A stretch of DNA of 64,000 bases from Coffea arabica (Eukaryota; Streptophyta; Magnoliopsida; Gentianales; Rubiaceae): assembly GCF_036785885.1 (NCBI RefSeq), contig NC_092323.1, positions 14,144,501 through 14,208,500 on the forward strand, written 5' to 3'. This document shows, one piece after another, positions 12,901 to 26,015 of the stretch. The notes beneath the pieces were generated by a model. The model was not told the origin of the DNA and did not search any database. It was given only the letters and a program-made list of their open reading frames with translations. The position numbers and the translations under genes are program-made. The stretch's first letter is position 1, and every line of letters starts with the position of its first letter.

Positions 12901-13320
12901 ATAGTAATTAAGACTACATTCTACAATAATACTATTCGATATTTGAATTCAAGAATCAATGCTGACACTACACGTTTTTATTGAATGACCTTTATTTTAT
13001 GTTGAGTTTGCGTTGGATGCCAAATAGGCACTAATTAGTAGATTTAATATACACCTAACCTTACCATTTAAATATATGCATTTACATTTATTGACCCTTT
13101 TCTGGATGTAGACACTTTTTTTAAATTTATTTCTCATTTCAAAAATTTGAGAAAAGGAAATGTAGGAGCTCATACAAACATTTCTCTTTCCATAACAACA
13201 ATATGGGAAATTCATAAAAACCCACGTCACCATGCATATCTAAGTAATTTTTCTGATGCAAAAAGTGAATGAAAGCGACAAGCGCAAATCCTGTAGAGCC
13301 TAGGTAAGTATTGAAGGGAG
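12901..13320. other. Intergenic, nothing recognised
   Basis: AT-rich; no exon or bounded element is visible. Confidence 0.35.
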
Positions 13321-13390
13321 TAATTTTTATATATACTGTCAGTCAGTGTATATACTATTACAGTTGGATGCATGACACATGAGTAAATTT
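13321..13390. mobile_element. MITE fragment of the 8743/10325 family
   Basis: ATATATACTGTCAGTCAGTG and GTTGGATGCATGACACATGA match one end and part of the core of the elements at 8743 and 10325. The other half is missing and is replaced by a short TTTTACACTTTAT repeat. Confidence 0.5.
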
Positions 13391-15918
13391 TACACGTTAT
13401 ATTTCTATTTTACACTTTATATTTTACACTTTATGTTTCATAATTTTTTTTTATTTTTATTTATTACCTAACCATATCAAGCCCATTAACGGAACATGCT
13501 TGTCATCTTCCTCATTATGTGGCTATGTGTACCTTCTTTATGAATCAATTAACGTTATAACAAACCAAAAGATAGAAAATAGAAAAATGAAATATCCCTA
13601 ATTCCCACCAAAAGTATTAAGTTGTTTTGTTTGTCTTATCCTAAACCATATATGGCAGCAATTTGCCTTCTCTATTATATCAATTTTACGTATAATGATA
13701 AGCGAAAAGGCGTCTAATTCCATACTTGGAAAACCCTTGAGAAAAGGTACAATGTGCCAACTTGACCTATAAGTTGAGATTATCCATTATGTCCCTAGAG
13801 AATCTAAAGGGTCACCTGGTTGTGTGGAAAAAGTATTAGTTTACCCATGGACAAAACTAATGACTAAACAGCTTTGATATTCGTTTACCCATAAAGCAAA
13901 AGCCAAACAATTAAAAAGAAACAAAAAAAAGAAAAGAAAAAAAGAAGAGGAAGAAGGCTGGATTGGAATTAGCTTAATTGATTAGTGTCCAAAATCTGCT
14001 TGCTTTATTTCATCAACATCAGAGAGGACCATGCATGGATAACGTAAAATGTACAAAGATTCTTAAAACTAATGGGACAATCAACTTTTGAGGGCGGGGT
14101 CGTACATTTTTTAGACTCTACTTGAGAAAGATTAGTGGAAAAGTGGCACCATCGTATTTTCCTCCGAAATCCAGCACTTTGATATGTTTTTTGAGTGCAT
14201 CAATTAATTAAGAAGAGGAAAAAACAAGATATTCTCTACAAACCTCTGATTTCCTCCAACAACATAAAGCGTATTCCATAAAAAGCCATATTCTACCACA
14301 CATATAATAAATATACACAAGCAATTGGAATCCAACTTTAAAGGATCAAGTCAAGACTCAAGAATAGAGTTAATATTAGTAAAATAGCTTTTGGAACTGT
14401 TGAAACAAAATTTCATTTCCCTTTTGGCTAAGAAAAGAATGTTCGGAGGAGATAATCAATACTAGCATACCTACACGTCATCACATATATACTTCCATGC
14501 AAATTCGAGAAAATATTTAACTAGGTAACTGGAAACACGTACACCAAATAAATAACGGACACACATATAGATAAAGATAAATTGTGTTTAAGGAAAACGT
14601 AATTTTTTTTTTTTTTTTTGCGTAAAACCACAGACATACATTGCATGGATTTTTTTACCTGCTTTAAACTTTTTGGGGCAATTTTTATATAAAAGCTGGC
14701 AACCTTGATTTCAAAATCCTGTGCACAAAATAACAACTTGTTGACGACTCATTTTCATGCACAAAATTTGCTGTACTCTTTTAATGCGTAAATAGTGTGC
14801 AAGAATCTAAAAAGTGGGAAGAGACCCCATTTTCAAATTCTTTCTTTACATATATTCTTTTGATACTGGACTAAGTTGGTGATTATGTTAGTTGCATATC
14901 TTTATGTATGATAAGTTAAATTCTCCTGACGTCTTCTCATATGAGATGCTCAGCATTTTCCTACTAGAAAGAAGTGCTTTCTTTTCAAGGTAACTACAAA
15001 AACTTGCCACTGATTTTGACAAGGAGAAATATATATTTTTTCACCCCAAACATTACGAACAAATGTACAATTTTCTCTTTGTCAAAATCAGTCTATTTCC
15101 TCACAAGGTCACGTGACCTTTGTAGGTTGTTTTCTTCTTTAACTAAAACATTGCAGTGTGAGAAATCAGAAATGCTGGAGGCCAATCATAGTTTCGCTTA
15201 TTTAGTAAGTTTTATCTAGTGAAAGTCTTCATGTTTCTGATTAAAAAGGGTTTCCAGTGTTACCTTTTTTGAAATATAAAGTTTTAAATTTAAAAAAGTG
15301 TATAAATGTAAGTTAGACTGTATCTATAAAATGTCAATTATAAATGAAAAATTGTGTATAGTATTCAATCCTCAAGGTCCAAGGGTACTGATTAGATATC
15401 TTTGATTTTCAGAGAGGTTTGATCTATTTATTAAAATTGAGATCATAAAAGTAAATGTTCTAGGTTTAAGTCTCGTGATCTATTTCTTACCAAAAAAAAA
15501 AAACTCACTAAATGTGAATTTTTTATTCCATTTTTTGTGGACTTGTTTATTTATTTATTTTTATCAAAAATCACTTTCTATACTATTTCTCTGACTAAAT
15601 TATCATCGAATTAAATAAGTGCATTCTACACCTGGTGGTATTTTGAGAAGCCACGTATTAATGAAAAATAATGAGAGACGAAGGTCGAATCCTTAACTTC
15701 CATTTCAGAAAAATATGTAAAAGTCTTTGTGACAACAGCTCCTTGCGGACTTATTTGTTTATTATTGAACTTTAGTGTTGATTGTGCTTCTCCTTAAATT
15801 ACTTGCTACCAGTATAATAATGATTAGCTTTCCTCGGTAAGGTAATCCTAATCGTAAGGTCTTATCCAAAGCGTGTTTAGCTCACACAAAAAAAAAACAA
15901 AAAAAAATTCGGACAAGT
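13391..15918. other. Intergenic, nothing firmly recognised
   Basis: AT-rich. A B-box-like GGTTTAAGTCTC near 15,465 followed by an A run at about 15,491, and GGTCGAATCC near 15,684, hint at decayed SINE pieces, but no target duplications were seen. No exons are recognised. Confidence 0.35.
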
Positions 15919-16852
15919 TTTTTACTAGGCATAATTTCAGAAACCTCTCCTGAGGTTTATGACAATTTCACTAGCCTCCCTTAAGGTTTATAAATTTCAC
16001 TTACCTCCCTTAGTAGAATTGTGAGCTCAATTATTTACATTACATGGGGGAAAATTACTCATATACCCTAAGACATTATGTCTTATAGAAACTAATATCT
16101 AACAATTGAATAATTAGAGCACTAATTAATTATTAATAACTAATTAACAAAAATAACTATTGAGAATTTCTTTATTGACGAACAGTGACTTGCAATTATA
16201 AAATAAGACCAATTGATATAACAAATGATGCTATTTTGTGATTGATAGAACTTGATAATGATAAAAAAAATCAGTTGTACATAATGTGACAAGAAGGGCC
16301 TTGACAAAAGGAAAAAAACAAGGTAAAAGAAGATTATTTGTGAGAAAATTTTCTTTGAAACTTTTAAAATTGTAATAGTTGTAAAGTAATTTCGTGGAAG
16401 TAAAGGAGAAAGAAGGAAAAATAAAGGCAAAATTAAAAAATTCATTCTGTTTAAAATCACAAGAATCGTAGTAAACTTAATGTTAAGAGAGATAACTGGT
16501 CTGTTTTACTGAATCTTGTGATCATTAGTTTAGTTTTATTGTTTATTTGTGTTATCTAATGTATTGAATGTGAATTTTTTGAATAGTGAAACATGTGTGT
16601 TAGTTGTTTCTAATTTTTAATTATTTTCATATTTTTACTAATATAGTTTATATACATGTATAAGGGGTAGTTATGGAATAAAAATTTCATCTCTCTCCTT
16701 AAAATACTTTTTTAATATTTTTTTATTTGAACTAATTTGTTACTATAACGTTAACTTTAGGGGAGGTTTTTATAATTTTACAAACTTGAAGGGAGGCTAG
16801 TGAAATTGTTAGAAACCTTAGAGGAGGTTTCTGAAATTATCCCTATTTACTA
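15919..16852. mobile_element. Mutator-type foldback MITE with 9-bp target duplication
   Basis: The element body is 15928-16843 (916 bp). The left end GGCATAATTTCAGAAACCTC and the complement of the right end, GGGATAATTTCAGAAACCTC, begin long inverted repeats of about 90 bp that share CAATTTCACTAGCCTCCCTT. The flanking 9-mers TTTTTACTA (15919-15927) and TATTTACTA (16844-16852) differ at one base. A 9-bp duplication and long inverted repeats are typical of MULE-derived non-autonomous elements. The interior is AT-rich and holds no transposase; a 106-codon frame at 16140-16460 is low-complexity. Confidence 0.8.
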
Positions 16853-17524
16853 ACTCGCACTCGGAAAGATTTCTGATTCTTCAGGCGATTTTGGGAGCGT
16901 CGCTACACGCTCCATCACCATCACTGGTAACTTCGCGCGAAATTACAACTACCATTTAAAATTACGACAACTAGAAATACGGAAGCCCGCAGCCCAACTT
17001 GCTTTCCGCGCGCGTACCGTACAATCCTAACAAACTTTTGTTTCTCTCTTTTTTTTTTTTTTCCCAAACAATATTCACGTCATGCCACTCTTAATATATG
17101 AACATTCTTAAAATGGAACTTCTGCCCTTAAGGTAAAAAGTATGCGTCACATGTATTTTGGACTTTCAAAAAATATATTATTAAGTAACTGTTTCTGAAT
17201 TATTTAGAAAAAAAGTACTATAATTTTTTGAAACCATGAAAAAGCATTTTCAGTTTGCTATAAGGTAAATGATATTCATTATTTCAAGTTATCCAGATGA
17301 CTATATGAACACTAAATTTGAAAAGAATTAATTAGCTTTTCCTATCTCCATCTAAGTGGAAATTAGAAGTTTTCATTAGAAAATTATAAGTGTGTTTGTC
17401 GTAATTTTTTGTTCGTCTGTATAAAAGAGATTGATAAAAAATTTATATAATTCTAGAACGTACTAATTTGAATAAATATTACACAAACTTTTAGTGACAC
17501 CAATAATGTTTTATACTAACTTTA
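16853..17524. other. Intergenic with a short GC-rich patch
   Basis: About 16,880-17,030 is GC-rich (GCGCGCGTACCGT, CTTCGCGCGAAATTAC) and stands out from its surroundings. I see no reading frame or RNA fold that explains it. The rest is AT-rich. Confidence 0.35.
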
Positions 17525-17778
17525 ATCTTGGGTTAATACACCTTTAGTAGATTGGTTTAACTTGGAGAGGGTTCTGAGTGTCATGGGGTTAGTACACCTT
17601 TAGTAGCAGTGGCTTTACTGGCCTTTCCAAAAATCCCACATCGATCATTGGGGGGGTTTGGGGTTAGATTATTAGTTTCCTGGGTGGCCTCAAGAGTTGC
17701 CGGCTTTTGAGATTTACCTGGGATTAAGGGTTAGTGATTTAATTCTGATTTCTTCTGTTGAAAGATCTTGGGTTAATA
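17525..17778. mobile_element. Short insertion between 14-bp direct repeats, with an snRNA-promoter-like motif
   Basis: ATCTTGGGTTAATA occurs at 17525-17538 and again at 17765-17778, bracketing 226 bp of more GC-rich sequence. Inside are two copies of a TACACCTTTAGTAG motif and ATCCCACATCG, which fits the plant snRNA upstream element RTCCCACATCG. No U-snRNA or 7SL sequence follows. Long flanking direct repeats suggest retroposition, but there is no A-tail directly before the right repeat. The family is unknown to me. Confidence 0.45.
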
Positions 17779-17864
17779 TAAAAAAAAATTCTAATTCATG
17801 AAAAAATAAAACAAAAAGGAAAACAAAGAAAAAGAAAACGAAAAAGAAAAGGAATTGAGGGTGA

Positions 17865-19692
17865 CCTGGTGCGCAGACTCAACTTCCACATAACACAAAA
17901 TCACTGTTGTTTGATAGTGGAAATATGACAGACAAAACTCAACTCAAAACAGACACTCTATCAATTTCTAATCTTCTTCAAGAACTGTAGCACACGATGT
18001 CACTCTGTCCCACAGTTTCACGCACAACACACATTAAAACAAACATCAATCATCCCAATTATACGTATAAATCAACCTAAGAACAGTTCTCTACATGTCA
18101 CTCTGATGTTTTGCAACTATATTTTTGTGTATAGTATTTGTAAATATTTTTATAATATATCATTTTAAATATGGAGTCTGAAAAGACTGCTCTGTTTGCA
18201 CTTGATTCTTCTTCTAACTCTTCCAATAAGCTAGTAATGGGGAGATGAGAGTCAGAGGGAAAAAGGGTATTTGAGAAAACAGAGAGTTGTGAATTAAAGA
18301 CTGATGAATTTCAGTTAAGTCTGTTTTGGTGTGAAAAAGCAAATTGAGCGGGAAAAGAAGTTGTTTCTTGAAGACCCTTTTCATCAAAAAGGTTCTTTTC
18401 TTCATTTCCTATTTCTTCTTTGGTTGCCACAAGTCATATAAGTGGAAAAAGGGATAAAAGAGCTGAAAAAAGGGTGAATCCGAACAGTTTCTATTGACTG
18501 TTGATTGGTTTTTGTTCCTTGGGGTTTAATCAATTTAGTTGCCATATGTATTTTTAAGTATGTCAACGTACTCGTAAGAAAAAAATTCTTGTTTAGTGAC
18601 GAATTTCTTGGATACTTATTCATATATCGTGATAAATTCTTGGTTTCTGAAAATTTTGGTGGGGGTGGCTTTCGTTTTTGTTTCGTTTATCCCTGGGGTT
18701 GCAATTGTTGTTGCAGTTTGTAGTGTTTTAATCTTTCTTCCTTTTTCTTCAGTAAACATAATTTTTCTTGGATGGTTATTGGTGTATTTGTTGCTTATGG
18801 GCTCAAGTTCCAGTGTTTATAGCTTGTGGACTCCTGATTTATGAGTTCTTAATTGTTTGTTTCTGGGGATTTAAGCTTGTGGGTAATCCAAGTATTTCTG
18901 TTTTACGAGCTTAGTATGTTGATTCTCAAGGTTGTTTCTTTCTTTCTAATTTTGACTAAACAATAAGTATTCAAGGTATAATTAAATGGGAATGAGTTGT
19001 AATTTTGTGATTCTCTCCTCAAACTCAACTGCTATGTGCAACAGAAATTGATTTCTAGTTCTATGTTAGATGCTTTTGTTGAGGCTGTTAACCTATTCTG
19101 TGAAGACTTGTGAAAATTGAATTCTGAATGGATAGTCTTCACTGAATTTGAATTCACTTTCATCATTCTGATGTAGAAGACAGCTAGAGGAAAATAAACT
19201 GTTGATAGTGGAACAAAAATTTGAACTTCTGTTTTTTGAATAGAATACCAGATTTTTGTTTTTTGTTTTTTTGTCTATTAGAAACTTTTGTATTATCTGA
19301 GGCAGTGTGGTTGAATGAAATGCATGTTGTAGAATCACATATTTGGAGAAAAGCTCATATGATATTGCGGATATGCCCTTACTGGCTTAATGACACTGGA
19401 CACGAGATTGAACTCAAACACTCAAAACTTTCAGTGACAGAGATGCTTTCCTTTCTTTTATGAATCATGGTTTTCTTGTCTTTGGGTTGTATGTTTTATT
19501 TATTTTTCCTTTGTTTGAGGGGCAGTGACTGGCGAGATCACCAAATATGATTGTTACCTTGAACTTGATTCCCTGAATGGCTGACACTTCTTTCTTTCTT
19601 TTCTTTTTCATGTTATTCTTGATAACTTTCCCTTTTGAATCTCGTAATTGTAGTAGCTGATTGAGTGCTTTTTACATCAGAATACATAAAAA
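17865..19692 (+). promoter_or_regulatory. Probable promoter and 5' leader of the TGA gene
   Basis: No coding exon is seen. Just before the start codon are acceptor-like sites (GTAATTGTAG at about 19,653 and TTTTACATCAG at about 19,680), so the leader is probably spliced, as is common in this gene family. I could not fix the first exon or the transcription start; 18,180-18,480 is a candidate from its composition. Confidence 0.35.
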
Positions 19693-22600
19693 ATGCATTC
19701 TACAACGACCCAATATGTTGCCTCACGGAGAATGGGCTTGTATGAACCAATGCATCCAATTGGCATGTGGGGAGATTTCAAAGGTAATGGGTGTCCCAAT
19801 GCATCTGCTTCCACGATTCTACAGGTTGAAACCAATCTAGATAACCAGGTGACTTTTTATCTGTCTTTGCTATTTATTTCTTTGGCTATGCATTGTTTCC
19901 CATTTTGTCTGAGTTTTAAAATCAATTGCGCAGTCAGAGGACACTTCACATGGAACATTAGGGACTCCTAGCAAATACGATCAAGAAGCTAGTAAACCTG
20001 TTGATAAGGTAAAGATTTTGCAATGTTCTAGCAACCTCATTAGTTCATATTGTCTATCCTGCATCTTAAACGGTTACTATGACTAGTAAGTCTCTACATT
20101 CAAAGAATTCCCCCACTTTCCATAGTCTGGCATGTGGAGACATGTTTTGATTGCAAGGATGCTCTGATTTTTGTCCATACTTTATCTTTTTTTTCCCTTC
20201 GACAATTTCTTTATAGCAGATAATTTACCATAACAAAAGATGTATATGAAACTCTTAGCGTGATGGATGTGGACTTTTTAACTCTATGAAGTGCCTTATG
20301 GACCATCCTAAGATAAATACTGGCATCCTCTAACTGTTTCCCCCTTGACCAACTATATACTCTGCAAACAACATTTTTTCTTAAAGTTCACCTTGGTCAG
20401 CAGGCAGATTGGGTGTCCTCTTTCGGGTGGATGTCAATTAGTCTTGGCTTGCTGGTGTACAATTTTGTCTTTCTTCTGTTGACAATAACATTAAATACTT
20501 TGAATGAAAGGAAGACATAGACTAATGGGAGAGTGGCAGAAACCATTTTAGCTATTGATGAGGACTTCTAACCATTTTCCGGATGAGAAGGAAATTGCTT
20601 TACAATTTTATTGTAGCTTGAATCTCCAAATATATGCTGTGCACGAGTTTCTATTTTTCTTTGCATTCTGAGCCACAGTGTATTCAATGAGTTTGAATTT
20701 TCTGAACTGTATGAAACATTGGTAATGGAGCTTGAGTTGGTCTCGCAGGTACTGAGACGTCTTGCCCAAAATCGTGAGGCTGCTCGTAAAAGCCGTTTAC
20801 GCAAGAAGGTAAATTGCCAGGAATACTATTATAGGTGCCATGTAATCATTGTTATATTGATTGGGTTATATAATATCTACCAAAAGAAAAACATTGTTGT
20901 CACTAAATATCTTGCGTAATATCCAAACCACCATGTACTTAGTGATCTGCAATAATTTTTGCAGGCATATGTTCAACAGTTAGAAAACAGTAGACTTAGA
21001 CTGGTGCAGTTAGAACAAGAACTTGATCGAGCTAGACAACAGGTAGAAAGAAATCTTCATCTTTTTGTGTCCTTTAGTTTTTCTTTAAAATTGCTTCTAT
21101 GATATAGCACAATAAGTTTTCTAATCCTCTGAAGAATTTGGTTCAGGGTTTGTATGCAGCTGGTGGATTAGATATTAGTCAGTTAACTTGCTCTGGAGCT
21201 TTAAACTCAGGTTTGTGGGTCTATTCTTAGAAACTATCTTGCTAAATTGTTAGTATCAACCAGGTGGTATTACATGTGTTACTGACATTCCACGTGAATT
21301 CATACTTGATGGATTCTGAGTTATGCTTGATAAGCAGAAATTGTTAATAGCTTCCTTGTTTGGTACTTTGTAATTGTAATTTAGCTTTGTTCTGATTTTG
21401 TTTTCCTATTAACATTCACTTTTTCAACCAAGCAAGATTCATATTTCACATTCCTTGTAGTCATCTTGTTTAAGGGAGTGGATGATAACTTAAACGGTGG
21501 TTTATGTCGAGTATTGCTTGAACTACCTTTTGTAATACTCATTTCATGCTAATTACTTCAAATTGTAATGGTTAATTATCCCCCTGATATTTAACTTATT
21601 TTACCTTTCCCTGTCAGTTATAAGTATCTACTTTGGAGATGAACCATGATCAAATTGAGAACACAAGTGTAACTTATGCAGTTCTGAGAAAAGTACCCCT
21701 AAATTTTCTATATGGCAAGGATTCTTGATTAATAAAAGAACTTTTGGTGATAATTTTCGCAAAATGTGATCCAATAGAATTAAGGGACATGGCAAAGTTT
21801 AAGGACTGAAGTTGTGAGTAAACACTATGTGTCATTTTAAATAGACTAACATTTCACAGAAGAATTTTAAGAGTCATACCAGAAAATCCTAATGATATCA
21901 AACCTGAGTTTACACTTTCCAGTTCTCCAGGCATTGCTTAATTTGACATGTAAATTGAAGGTCTCATTTTGTGAATGGGCATTGGGTAAAATTAGAAGAT
22001 TTTAATTTGTACTTGACCTCTGATTGAAACTAATTATTTCAATGAGTGAAGAGCTTGAGAGAATGCCTAACACATGATATAGCTTGCAGCTTATTTCATT
22101 CTTTAAGAAACTTTTACTGTTTCATTTGGTTTTTAGGACAATATTCACCCTTTCCAATGACAAACTCCCTTTGCTCTCTGGTTGTACACTTGGGTCAAGT
22201 TTACTTTCCTTAAGTGAGCCTCCATGTTATACCTGCAGGAAGTGCTGCATTTGAAGTGGAGTACGGACGCTGGGTGGAAGAACAAAATAGACAAGTTAAT
22301 GAACTAAGGAATGCTTTGCATTCTCACATCAGTGAAGAAGAGCTACGTCTACTAGTTGATGGTGGCATTAACCATTATTTTGACCTCTTTCGTATGAAGG
22401 AAACAGCTGCCAAAGCTGATGTCTTTTATCTCATGTCCGGAATGTGGAAGACATCTGTTGAACGGCTATTCTTGTGGATTGGGGGGTTCCGCCCTTCGGA
22501 TCTTCTAAAGGTAATTATAAAACTCCAACTCAGTTGTCATGTAATATCCTCATTCTTCTTTGATTAAGATCAGGTAGATATCAGTGGATTCCAAATTTGA

Positions 22601-23715
22601 GTTGGGAAACTCAGGGTTGATGCATTAGCTCAGAAAGTAACTCACCAGAGTCCTAATAACATGTCTTGTTTAAGTATAAACGAGCAACTAAATCACGCAA
22701 AAACTCATCTTTGTTCCGCTACAAAATGATGAATTTTCTTTGAAATTATTGTGTTTCTATGGAGGTCTCTTTCACATTCTTAGCATGATTTTTTTTTTTT
22801 GGGAGCAAATTTAGTATGATTCTAGGCCCTATATGATTCTTATTTTTCTTTATCTCTTGCATGGTTAAATATGTGATGCATATTATCAATCTTTCTTTAA
22901 GTACAGATTCTCTCGCAACACATCCAGCCTTTGTCAGATGAGCAAGTCTTGAATGTGTACCACCTTACACATGCATGTCAGCAAGCAGAGGATGCTTTAT
23001 CACAGGGAATGGATAAACTGCATCAATTTCTGGCGGAGTCAGTTTGCCGTGCTCAGCTCAGGGAAGTTAGTTACCCACAGATGGAAGCTGCAATAGAGAA
23101 CTTGGAAGCTCTAGAGAGATTTGTGAAGCAGGTAATTGATGGAATCTGAGTTCATCTTTCTGATGTTTTATAACTATAAAGTACTCTAGGCACCAGTTCC
23201 CATCCCTTGTAACAAACCGTTAATAGTGATTCTTTTATACTCTGAGCTTGAATTTCTGCTCCTTAAGCCATTGACTTCTTACTGCGTGAGATGCTGGCTC
23301 CTGACTGGAGAAATTATGGATGGAAATTAACTCCTGTACTCCTTTTATCTTTGCTTTAAACTCCCTTGATTACTTGGGAAAAGAAGAAACAAAAGGAAAA
23401 ATTTTCACTTCTAGTTGTCAAATTCTTGTCCTTTATGCTATGTTGTATTATGTTTGAGTTTATTTGCTGCTCTAGAGGAATTCAAACACTCTGGTACTTG
23501 TGACTTTTGAAAACATATTTTCCCTTTTGATAGACACCGTGCTTGATTTTGTCTCTAAACAGGCTGATCATCTTCGCCAAGCAACATTGCAGCAGATGTC
23601 TGGTATCTTAACCATCCGGCAATCGGCTCGAGGCCTTCTTGCCATGGGGGACTACTTTGAGCGTCTTCGAACTTTGAGCTCCTTGTGGACTAAGCGTAAC
23701 AGTGAGCCTGCGTGA
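19693..23715 (+). CDS. TGA1/TGA4-type bZIP transcription factor
   Basis: Coding exons are 19693-19848, 19934-20008, 20749-20808, 20965-21042, 21147-21210, 22239-22510, 22907-23131 and 23563-23715. All introns are GT-AG and the frame stays open for 360 residues (Arabidopsis TGA1 has 368). Exon 3 encodes the basic region (RRLAQNREAARKSRLRKK, residues 80-97) and exon 4 the leucine zipper. Exons 6-8 encode the DOG1-type C-terminal domain, ending RTLSSLWTKRNSEPA. The N-terminal GLYEPMHPIGMWG and SEDTSHGTLGTP place it in clade I. Such factors bind TGACG/as-1 motifs and work with NPR1 in salicylate-linked defence. The residue matching TGA1 Cys260 is Tyr253 here, while the Cys266 match, Cys259, is kept, so the known redox disulphide should not form. 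Intron 5 is long (1,028 bp). Confidence 0.93.
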
Positions 23716-26015
23716 TGGGGAGAGGAAGATTTAGATGATCGTTTGGAGGATTTGCGAGTCTCAAGTTCGTTTGTTTGCGCTTCACTGAACTACACCTATC
23801 AAACGTGCTCTCAGCTGCTGCCATTTTTCGAACAGCTTCCTATCGTCAAGAAGTTGTACATATATATCTGTTTTAATCAGGAGGAGTTTACACTTCATTT
23901 CTGTTTTGATGTACATTTGATTATATGTCTTTAGAGAGTATCAACTAATATATTTTGGGCCTTTCTGAAGTTTCTAGTCAGATCATCCTGTATTATAATT
24001 GAATTCAGTGGTAAAGAATATTCCAAGTTCTCCCAACTTTTGACTTCTCTTAGTGCCGATGTGTTCCATAGTGGGATTCAACTCTGATTCCTGTGGGGTT
24101 TTGCTGGGCAATGGGAAGTGCTTTCGCTTTCCCACAACACCTTGAGGAGATAGGATGCGTTCTATTTCTGACAAGACATTCCCTGTTCTAAAACAGTTTC
24201 TGTTTTCGGCAAGTCCAATAACAGTGCCTGCACCATCATCGGTGGAAAACCATCACGTGTCTAATCCAGAAAGGTGTTCTATATATTGTCTACCTTTCGA
24301 AAAACAACTCCAACCAGCCAACACATGCAGAAAAAAGGGTTGACATGTTGATTGGTATCATTTTAGAAGCAAGTAGGATGGCAAACAATTAAAGTATCTG
24401 TACGACGGATGGATTCCTCAGCATTTCAACATGCATATTGTTGTGTTCTTTCAATTGTCCAGTACCCATTCAGGGACAGCTTGACATGTTACAGCATTTA
24501 AAGACAATTGCTACAACCTGATATGTACATCTAACGTAGTCATGCCAATTATAGCAAACAATAAAACAATGGCATGTGCAAATTCAGTGAGTACCTTCCT
24601 CGACATTAAATTTCCAAGCACAAACCTAACAGGTGTTTTTTCAATGTTGTCTTCAATTTTTACATTCTAGTTTTCTAGTAATTCCCAATTGAAGGAAATA
24701 CAACGGGGCTCAGATTGTAAACTTGGAGTTCTCTGCATATCAATTAGTTCTTCCTCCTCAGAAGTGAACTCCACCAGGTATCAATTCACTGTCAAAACAA
24801 CTGTCCTCTGAGTTAAAACAAGCTCAGCATATGGTGCCTAATCTCAGTTTGCACCAACTACTTTGTAGATTCAGAGTCAGCAGCACTTAATCAAATAGTA
24901 CTTTTTTGCCAGCCAGTTTGTCTCATATCGCACTCCAGAGTCAAACACTAGGCTTTGAGTTGTAGTTTTACGTAAAGATAGATTGTTGATGTCATTAGTG
25001 CATTATTAATGGATCTTCTGGCTTCTTCTTTTACATATCTTGAATGAATGAAAGTTATCCTTCAATAATAGAACCTGTAGTACGTAAAAGATTAGTTGTT
25101 GTTACATGTTGTTTCAATTAGTAGCAATGCCATGTAATTTTCATGGACAAAGGCTACTATTTGCTCAATATGCATTATCTGAGACACTTGATGTGTGTAT
25201 TAACATTTGTTCCCAGGTTAGTTAAACTGTGTCTTTTACCTTTAACATTTCAGATGGGGGTCTGAATGATCAAACTCAAATTATTCTCCAGTCATAGCCT
25301 GTCATGCAGGGGCAGTTTACCCCTTATACCTGAAAAGGAGGAATAAGATCCATTTACATACATGGGAAATGTTTAATAGGACCGCGTTAACCTGATCACA
25401 GCATTAACCTGGGGCAGTTTGCCCCTTTTACCTGAAAAGAAAGAATAAGATCCAACTTCCTCTGTTGTTAGATGCCTTGAGGACAGCATTACCCTGCGTG
25501 ATTAGATTTGTTATGACACTTGTAGAGTTAAATAGTACATAGTAGCAGAATTAACATGAATTTTTTTTTCCTCTTTCGGTTTCTATAAGCTTTCTATTAA
25601 TTAAGTTGAAAGGAAACTCAAATCATCAAATTTTAAAACTCAAGCATTCCAAAATGACATTTTGTCTTGTTACATCCTATAATTCAAAAAGAGTGGAGAA
25701 GAATCACAAACAACTTGCAGGTTGCAGTATAAAAAACAGTTTGCATCATATGATCAAATCCAAATTGATTTAGATCAATATGATATACTATCAAGTCTAT
25801 CACAGTTTACAATACTGAAAGATTCTTCAAGAATTGTGCTTTACAGTAAAATGGCTTACCAAATACTTTTAACAGTACCACCATTCAACTACTAAGCCAC
25901 CTGCTCTCGGGAAATAAAGTATTTGAAGGCTTTGTAGTCTGCCAATTCAAGCACCATAACTGGGCTAACTCCAAGTTCCTCATAAACTCATCTTACCAAA
26001 CTACAGCATCAAGTA
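23716..26015. other. 3' flank of the TGA gene and intergenic DNA
   Basis: The 3' UTR of the TGA gene should begin here; I cannot fix its end. Two copies of a 43-44 bp sequence (GGGGCAGTTTACCCCTTATA in the first) lie at about 25,309-25,351 and 25,411-25,454. The last few hundred bases resemble the sequence just upstream of the second dehydrogenase gene (about 28,620-28,780), so the tandem duplication of those genes included some 5' DNA. Confidence 0.45.

Noticed and set aside
15360-15505. Another SINE
   Set aside because: A B-box-like motif and an A run are present, but there is no A box in good order and no flanking repeats.
16140-16460. 106-codon minus-strand open frame
   Set aside because: It lies inside the Mutator-type MITE, is Ile/Phe/Leu low-complexity from AT-rich DNA, and resembles no protein.
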